DNA from: an uncultured Mycoplasmatota bacterium
Lineage (GTDB): Bacteria; Bacillota_I; Bacilli_A; RF39; UBA660
Direction of reading: 5' to 3'
Assembly (NCBI GenBank): GCA_948472605.1
Contig: CAOKUH010000050.1
Coordinates: forward strand, 1-10,714
DNA length: 10,714 nucleotides
A program made the position numbers and the translations under genes. Under the pieces are notes generated by a model, which made no database searches, was not told where the DNA came from, and saw nothing but the letters and a program-made list of their open reading frames with translations. Positions 6,475 through 10,714 of the stretch are shown here, one piece after another (the stretch's first letter is position 1; each line of letters begins with the position of its first letter).

Positions 6475-8346
6475 TCACATTTCTTCAGATAATTTAACCC
6501 ACTCATTTTCTAAATCTTCTAATTCAAGGGAAATTTTATCAATGTTTTCTTTTAATTCCCTACATTTTTGAAAATTATTATAATTATCAGGATTAAATAG
6601 CTCTTCATTTAACAACTTTTTCTTTTCCTCTAGTTTTGTAATTTCTTTTTCTATTTTATTTAAAGCTTTTTTTAGTTCATTATTGTTATCTTTTTTATTA
6701 ATTTTAGTATAATTAGTATTCTTTTTTTCTTTCTCTTCTAAAGCTTTATATTTAGCTAAGTAATCTTCATAATTATAATTGTAATATTTAATTTCGTTAT
6801 TTTCAAATACAATCAAACTTGAAGCAATTTTTTTTATAAAATAACGATCATGTGAAACAAAAATAATTGTTCCTTTATAAGTTTCTAATATATTTTCTAA
6901 TTGGTTTTTTCCTATTAAATCCATATGATTTGTCGGTTCATCTAATACTAAGAAATTGGGTTTAGCATATAGTAACTTACAAAGTTCTAGTCTGACTTTT
7001 TCTCCTCCTGATAAGACACTTACTTTTTTGTTTACATCTTCTCCACTAAATAAAAAAGCTCCTAAAGCACTTTTAGCTTCACTATCTAAAATCATTTTAT
7101 AAACACTTTTAAATTCTTCTAAAATAGTATTATTTTCATCATTCATTTTTAAGTTTTGATCAAAGTAACCAATATTAACATGATAACCATATGTTACAGA
7201 ACCACTTAATGGTTTTATTAAGCCATTAATAGTTTTTAATAAAGTAGATTTTCCTGTTCCATTAGCTCCAATAATACCAATTTTATTTCCTTCATTGATT
7301 TCTAAATTGATTTTTCCTAAAGAATTATTATAACCAATAACTAAATCTTTACAAGTTAAAACCATTTTGCCACTTCTTTCCATCTTGTTTAATTTCATTT
7401 TAAAGGTTTTTTCATCTATTCTTCTAGGTTTTTCTATTAATTCCATTCGCTCTATCATATGGAGTTTTGACAAAGCCATGGAAGATTTGGATGGTTTAAA
7501 TCTAAATTTCTCATAAAGACTTCTTAATCTAGCTATTTCTTTTTGTTGTCTTTCATAATCTTTAAGGTTTTTTTCATAGTTTTCTTTTCTTTGACGCTCA
7601 AAAGATTCATAATTACCAACATATTTAGTAACTCTTTTATAAGAAATATCATAAATAGTATTTACAATATTATTTAAAAACATTCTATCATGGGAAACTA
7701 CGACAAAGGCTTTTTTATAATTTTTTAAATAATTTTCTAACCAAATTATGGCTTCAATATCTAAATGATTTGTTGGTTCATCTAAAAATAAAATGTCAGG
7801 TTTAGATAATAATAATTTTAAAAAAGCAATTTTAGTTCTTTCTCCTCCAGAAAAATCACCTATTTTTTTATTTTTATCTTCTTTAGTAAAGCCAAATTTT
7901 TTTAACATTGTTTCATATTCTTTTTGATAAGTATATCCTCCAAGTTTTTCAAATTTATCAAGCAATTCTGTATATAATTTAATAGTTTTTTCTGATGTAT
8001 CATTTTCCATTTGAACTACCAATTTATCTAATTTTAAAGAGACATCAATTATTTCTTTATAAGATAATTCTATTTCTTCTTTTAAGTTTCTGGTCTCATC
8101 ATTAAAAGTTATTTGTTCTAAATAACCAATAGAGAAGTTCCCAATTTTAATTATTTTAAAAGGTTCATCTTCTATACCCTCTTCTAATAATTCATTATTA
8201 ATTAAAGATTTTAATAAAGTGGTTTTACCTGCTCCATTTTTTCCTACTAAGCCAATATGACTATTTTCAGTAATTAAAAAATTAATTTCATCTAATATAT
8301 TGTTTCCATTTAAAGAAATAGCAGCATTTATAATTTGGTATTTCAT
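6475..8346 (-). CDS. ydiF: ABC-F ATPase, YdiF-like ribosome-associated factor
   Basis: This cytoplasmic ABC-F protein (623 residues) has two ATPase domains in one chain and no membrane segments. Such proteins bind the ribosomal E site and help resolve stalled translation. Domain 1: Walker A 'GKNGAGKTT' at 35-43, signature 'SGGE' near 166-169, Walker B 'LDEPTNHLD' near 188-196, 'SHDR' at 218-221. The P-site tRNA interaction linker is about 236-310 ('KSSMALSKLHMIERME'). Domain 2: 'GANGTGKST' at 360-368, 'LSGGE' at 445-449, 'LDEPTNHMD' near 468-476, 'SHDR' at 498-501. A charged coiled-coil C-terminus follows (about 530-620, ending 'LENEWVKLSEEM'). Order and wording match Bacillus subtilis YdiF well, so this is more likely housekeeping than antibiotic resistance. 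The start is ATG 8346; an in-frame TTG at 8361 is part of the GGAGG ribosome site. It follows murE by 36 bases. Confidence 0.92.
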   Translation of the reverse strand: MKYQIINAAISLNGNNILDEINFLITENSHIGLVGKNGAGKTTLLKSLINNELLEEGIEDEPFKIIKIGNFSIGYLEQITFNDETRNLKEEIELSYKEIIDVSLKLDKLVVQMENDTSEKTIKLYTELLDKFEKLGGYTYQKEYETMLKKFGFTKEDKNKKIGDFSGGERTKIAFLKLLLSKPDILFLDEPTNHLDIEAIIWLENYLKNYKKAFVVVSHDRMFLNNIVNTIYDISYKRVTKYVGNYESFERQRKENYEKNLKDYERQQKEIARLRSLYEKFRFKPSKSSMALSKLHMIERMELIEKPRRIDEKTFKMKLNKMERSGKMVLTCKDLVIGYNNSLGKINLEINEGNKIGIIGANGTGKSTLLKTINGLIKPLSGSVTYGYHVNIGYFDQNLKMNDENNTILEEFKSVYKMILDSEAKSALGAFLFSGEDVNKKVSVLSGGEKVRLELCKLLYAKPNFLVLDEPTNHMDLIGKNQLENILETYKGTIIFVSHDRYFIKKIASSLIVFENNEIKYYNYNYEDYLAKYKALEEKEKKNTNYTKINKKDNNNELKKALNKIEKEITKLEEKKKLLNEELFNPDNYNNFQKCRELKENIDKISLELEDLENEWVKLSEEM

Positions 8347-8354
8347 ATTATATT

Positions 8355-8359
8355 CCTCC
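8355..8359 (-). promoter_or_regulatory. Shine-Dalgarno deciding the ydiF start
   Basis: GGAGG on the minus strand lies eight bases before ATG 8346-8344. The longer frame that begins with TTG at 8361-8359 would need this same sequence as codons, so the ATG is preferred and the protein loses five residues. Confidence 0.8.
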
Positions 8360-8389
8360 AAAAATAAAATCCCTTGAAGGATTTATTTT
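8360..8389 (-). terminator. Weak hairpin with T-run between murE and ydiF
   Basis: On the minus strand AAAATAAATCC (8389-8379) pairs with GGATTT(T)ATTTT (from 8372) with one bulged T and a loop of about six bases. The T-rich arm TTTTATTTTT runs straight into the ydiF ribosome site. It includes the murE stop codon. With few G/C pairs it is probably a partial terminator or attenuator inside a murE-ydiF transcript. Confidence 0.45.
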
Positions 8390-9741
8390 ATTGTTTCTAA
8401 AACAACTTCTTTATCGCTAAAATGATGTTTTTCTTTTCCTATAATTTGATAGTCTTCATGACCTTTACCTAAAATCATTAAGATATCATTATTTTCTAAC
8501 ATACTAATTCCTTTTATAATAGCATCACGTCGATTATAAATAACCTCATAGTTATCTTTATCTAAACCAGCTAATATATCATTCATAATTTGAGTTTCAT
8601 CTTCTGTTCTGGGATTATCATTTGTAAAAATTACATAATCAGAGTTTTTAATTGCAGCATTACCCATAATTGGTCTTTTGGTTCTATCACGATCTCCTCC
8701 ACAACCAATTATTGTTATTACTTTACCTTTTTTATATTCTAAAGCATTTTTTAAAACATTTACTACAGCATCTGGAGTATGGGCATAGTCAATAAAAATA
8801 CTATTTGTTTTATAATCTATTTTTTCCATTCTGCCATTTGGAGCATTTAAATATTCAGAAATATTTAAAATTTCCTCAATGCTAAAACCTAATTTATGAA
8901 CAAGTAATAAAGACGTTAAATAATTATAGACATTATATCTTCCTATCATTTTAGTAGTAACATTATATTCTTTATTTTGATATTCAAAAATTATATTAGT
9001 ATCTATATGAGACAAAACGATATTTTTAATTAAACAATCACCATTTTTACTACTAATTGTAATATTTTGATTTTTTTCTAGGACAAAGTTATTTGAATAG
9101 GAATCATCGGCATTTATAATAGCTATTTTTTCTCCTCTTGTTCTTGTAAATAAGATTTTTTTAGCATTACAATAGTTTTCCATAGTTTCATGATAATCTA
9201 AGTGATCTTGAGTTAAGTTTGTAAAAGCAACACTATCAAATTCTAAACCATAGATTCTATTTTTAGAAAGAGAATGACTACTTACTTCCATAACAATAGC
9301 ATCACAGCCATTATTTTTAGCTTCTAATAGCATTTCATATAATAAATCTGTATCAGGAGTAGTATTGTTTAATTCTTTTTTTGTATCTTTATAATAAAAA
9401 CCGATTGTTCCAATATAGGCAGGATTCATCCCTAGTTTTTTTAGCATTTGATAAACTAAAAAACATATTGTTGTTTTTCCATTTGTTCCCGTTACCCCAA
9501 TTAGTTTCATATCTTTAATTTGAGGATAGAAATTTGTATATAAATAATTATTTAAATATTCTCTCGTGTCTGGTACAATCATAGTTTCTACAGGATAATC
9601 TCCCTCTTCACATATTATTTTTGTAGCGCCTTTATTTATTGCATCTTCAATATAGTTATGCCCATCACGTGAAACATTACGTATAGCAATAAAAGTATCC
9701 CCTGGTTTTATTTCTTTTGAATTAGTTTTAATTTTATCCAT
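8383..9741 (-). CDS. murE: UDP-N-acetylmuramoyl-tripeptide synthetase MurE, probably meso-DAP-adding
   Basis: MurE adds the third residue to UDP-MurNAc-L-Ala-D-Glu in cytoplasmic peptidoglycan precursor synthesis. Motifs in the 452-residue protein: 'KPGDTFIAI' (12-20) and 'DGHNYIEDAINKGA' (26-39) of the UDP-binding domain; ATP loop 'GVTGTNGKTT' (82-91); 'TTPDTDLL' (127-134); 'MEVSSHSL' (151-158); 'FTNLTQDHLDYH' (173-184); 'YCNAKKILF', whose first K (194) fits the carbamylated lysine; 'FIDYAHTPD' (316-324); 'GCGGDRDRTKRP' (346-357); 'DNPRTED' (375-381); 'GKGHED' (425-430). DNPR is the family mark for meso-diaminopimelate rather than lysine. The protein is shorter than the usual 480-500 residues, mainly at the N-terminus, where it begins directly at 'TNSKEIKPGD'; an in-frame TGA just upstream excludes a longer start. 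The ribosome site is AGGTGA at 9753-9748. It heads a likely murE-ydiF transcript. Confidence 0.95.
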   Translation of the reverse strand: MDKIKTNSKEIKPGDTFIAIRNVSRDGHNYIEDAINKGATKIICEEGDYPVETMIVPDTREYLNNYLYTNFYPQIKDMKLIGVTGTNGKTTICFLVYQMLKKLGMNPAYIGTIGFYYKDTKKELNNTTPDTDLLYEMLLEAKNNGCDAIVMEVSSHSLSKNRIYGLEFDSVAFTNLTQDHLDYHETMENYCNAKKILFTRTRGEKIAIINADDSYSNNFVLEKNQNITISSKNGDCLIKNIVLSHIDTNIIFEYQNKEYNVTTKMIGRYNVYNYLTSLLLVHKLGFSIEEILNISEYLNAPNGRMEKIDYKTNSIFIDYAHTPDAVVNVLKNALEYKKGKVITIIGCGGDRDRTKRPIMGNAAIKNSDYVIFTNDNPRTEDETQIMNDILAGLDKDNYEVIYNRRDAIIKGISMLENNDILMILGKGHEDYQIIGKEKHHFSDKEVVLETIK

Positions 9742-9759
9742 TTTACTTCACCTATTAGT

Positions 9760-9768
9760 ATTATAGCA
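9760..9768 (-). promoter_or_regulatory. Extended -10 promoter of murE
   Basis: The minus strand reads TGCTATAAT (9768-9760), a perfect extended -10 element, 18 bases before the murE ATG. No good -35 box is seen; that position falls in the terminator stem of the upstream gene. The predicted first base (about 9753) falls at the start of the Shine-Dalgarno, which would make a very short leader of about 12 bases. Confidence 0.6.
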
Positions 9769-9781
9769 CATAACAAGATAA

Positions 9782-9806
9782 AAGGTGCTATTTTAAATAA
9801 CACCTT
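9782..9806 (-). terminator. Terminator of the leucine-rich repeat gene
   Basis: AAGGTGTTA pairs with TAGCACCTT on the minus strand with one mismatch and a seven-base loop, followed by TTTTAT. Two bases of the gene's TAA stop codon form the foot of the stem. It separates this gene from the murE promoter. Confidence 0.65.
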
Positions 9807-10714
9807 AAGATTTGATAACTATATTTTCTAACGTCCAAGACTCAGGATGTCGATTATCTTTTGATAATACCCAATTTTTTATTGTTTCATCTTTAACATA
9901 TATTGTTACGTTTGAAGACGTATTCCAAAACATATCTATTATATTTGTAACTTTATTTATATCAAAATTACTAATGTCTAAATTAATTAGATTGATGCAT
10001 TCCGAAAACATAAATGGCATATCTGTGACATTATTCGTATCAAAGTGGCTTAAATCTAAATTTGTAAGATTTTCACAATCTCTAAACATATTAGACATAT
10101 CGACTACATTATTGGTATTAAAATTACTTACATCTAAATTAGTTAGATTACGACAATTACTAAACATACCCCTCATGGTTGTTACTTTTGATGTGTCAAA
10201 TCCTTTTAAATCTATGGCTTTTAGTTTAATGCAACCATAAAACATCTCATTCATACTAGTTACATTTTTTGTATCGAAATTGCTTATATTTAGATTTTCT
10301 AAATTTAAACAGTTTAAAAACATAGCTGCCATATCTGTTACATTACTTGTATCAAAATTGCTTAAATCTAAGTTTGTTAAATTCATACAATTGGCAAATA
10401 AAGCAATTAAATCGGTTACTCTGTGAGTATCAAATGTACTTAAATCAATATTAATTAATTGATGACAATCAGCAAACATACTATTCATATTTAAAACATT
10501 ACGAGTATCAAAATACTCTAATCCTTCAATGGTTTTTAAGTTTATGAAATTCAAAAATAAATTTGAACAATCTTCATTAGCTAATATCCCATCATTTGCT
10601 TGAATATATAATATATATGTTTCTTCTTCATTTTGTACCAAATAACTCATAACACTTCTATTTTGTTCTTCTGATACATCCCATGATAACTCTGTTTCTT
10701 TTGGTAATATTTTA
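9805..10714 (-). CDS. BspA-type leucine-rich repeat (DUF285) protein, 5' end outside window
   Basis: This is the C-terminal part of a BspA/DUF285 leucine-rich repeat protein, a family of mostly secreted or surface proteins of gut bacteria and mycoplasmas, linked to adhesion. The frame is open to the right edge. An internal ATG at 10650 has no clear ribosome site, and the codons before it read 'LPKETELSWDVSEEQNRSVM', the usual lead-in of this family, so the true start lies beyond 10714. After 'ETYILYIQANDGILANEDCS' come one divergent repeat, seven exact 26-residue repeats (consensus MF..C.NL.NLDLSNFDT.NVTDM) and a final 'TIYVKDETIKNWVLSKDNRH...SW' cap. No cell-wall anchor or membrane segment is seen at the C-terminus, so any surface attachment must lie in the missing N-terminus. 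Its function here is unproven. Confidence 0.85.
   Translation of the reverse strand, partial: KILPKETELSWDVSEEQNRSVMSYLVQNEEETYILYIQANDGILANEDCSNLFLNFINLKTIEGLEYFDTRNVLNMNSMFADCHQLINIDLSTFDTHRVTDLIALFANCMNLTNLDLSNFDTSNVTDMAAMFLNCLNLENLNISNFDTKNVTSMNEMFYGCIKLKAIDLKGFDTSKVTTMRGMFSNCRNLTNLDVSNFNTNNVVDMSNMFRDCENLTNLDLSHFDTNNVTDMPFMFSECINLINLDISNFDINKVTNIIDMFWNTSSNVTIYVKDETIKNWVLSKDNRHPESWTLENIVIKS
9934..10479 (-). repeat. Seven tandem 78-bp coding repeats (26-residue LRR units)
   Basis: Seven units of exactly 78 bp, each beginning with the codons for MF or LF (at 10479, 10401, 10323, 10245, 10167, 10089 and 10011), encode MF..C.NL.NLDLSNFDT.NVT.M. The period is exact, but the DNA has diverged at third positions. 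This is an old, selected protein repeat rather than a recent DNA expansion. Confidence 0.85.

Noticed and set aside
6475..8346. Antibiotic-resistance ABC-F gene
   Set aside because: The domain layout, linker and C-terminal coiled coil match the housekeeping YdiF group, and it is placed next to murE rather than on a mobile element.
9812..10240. Open plus-strand frame across the leucine-rich repeat gene
   Set aside because: It is antisense to a clear BspA repeat gene, its repetitive pattern mirrors the 78-bp repeats, and it has no ribosome site or family likeness.
9934..10479. CRISPR-like regular repeats
   Set aside because: The 78-bp period is a coding leucine-rich repeat; there are no identical repeats separated by unique spacers.

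Overview
The window is very AT-rich (by eye about 25-30% G+C). It looks like chromosomal DNA of a low-GC Gram-positive bacterium (Bacillota). Purine-rich Shine-Dalgarno sites (AGGAG, GGAGG, AGGTGA), a YdiF-type ABC-F protein, a MurE with a DNPR motif and a BspA-type leucine-rich repeat protein all fit gut-associated Bacilli or Erysipelotrichia-like lineages. TGA is used as a stop (holin and ABC-F genes) and tryptophan is TGG, so it is not a code-4 mollicute. Species cannot be assigned from the sequence.

Left block (1-5088, minus strand): a two-gene unit of phage or toxin character. A small protein with a C-terminal phage collar/Gp10-like domain (4513-5088) is followed closely by a giant DNRLRE/YD-repeat (Rhs/WapA-type) protein (25-4503). 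The Rhs protein has no signal peptide. It carries two probable carbohydrate-binding-like modules and a probable ricin-type beta-trefoil, and it stops inside the YD array without the usual Rhs-core ending.

Middle block (5089-6469): a 219-base divergent spacer holds a strong 16-bp hairpin and a well-placed Shine-Dalgarno before a start-stop pair (ATG TAA). On the plus strand, a holin (5308-5583) and an M15 peptidase endolysin with three C-terminal wall-binding-like repeats (5589-6455) form a two-gene lysis cassette. It ends in a strong hairpin terminator (6428-6469) that can serve both strands.

Right block (6475-10714, minus strand): housekeeping and surface genes. murE (8383-9741) precedes ydiF (6475-8346), with a weak hairpin between them and an extended -10 promoter in front of murE. 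Upstream is the 3' part of a BspA/DUF285 leucine-rich repeat gene (9805 to beyond 10714), with seven exact 26-residue repeats and its own terminator. This gene is open to the right edge of the window.

The most interesting idea is functional. A signal-less giant Rhs protein and a fibre-like partner sit back to back with a holin and a wall peptidase, next to housekeeping genes and with no capsid, terminase or integrase gene in view. This could be a phage remnant, or a lysis-type (holin-dependent) export arrangement. The window alone cannot decide.
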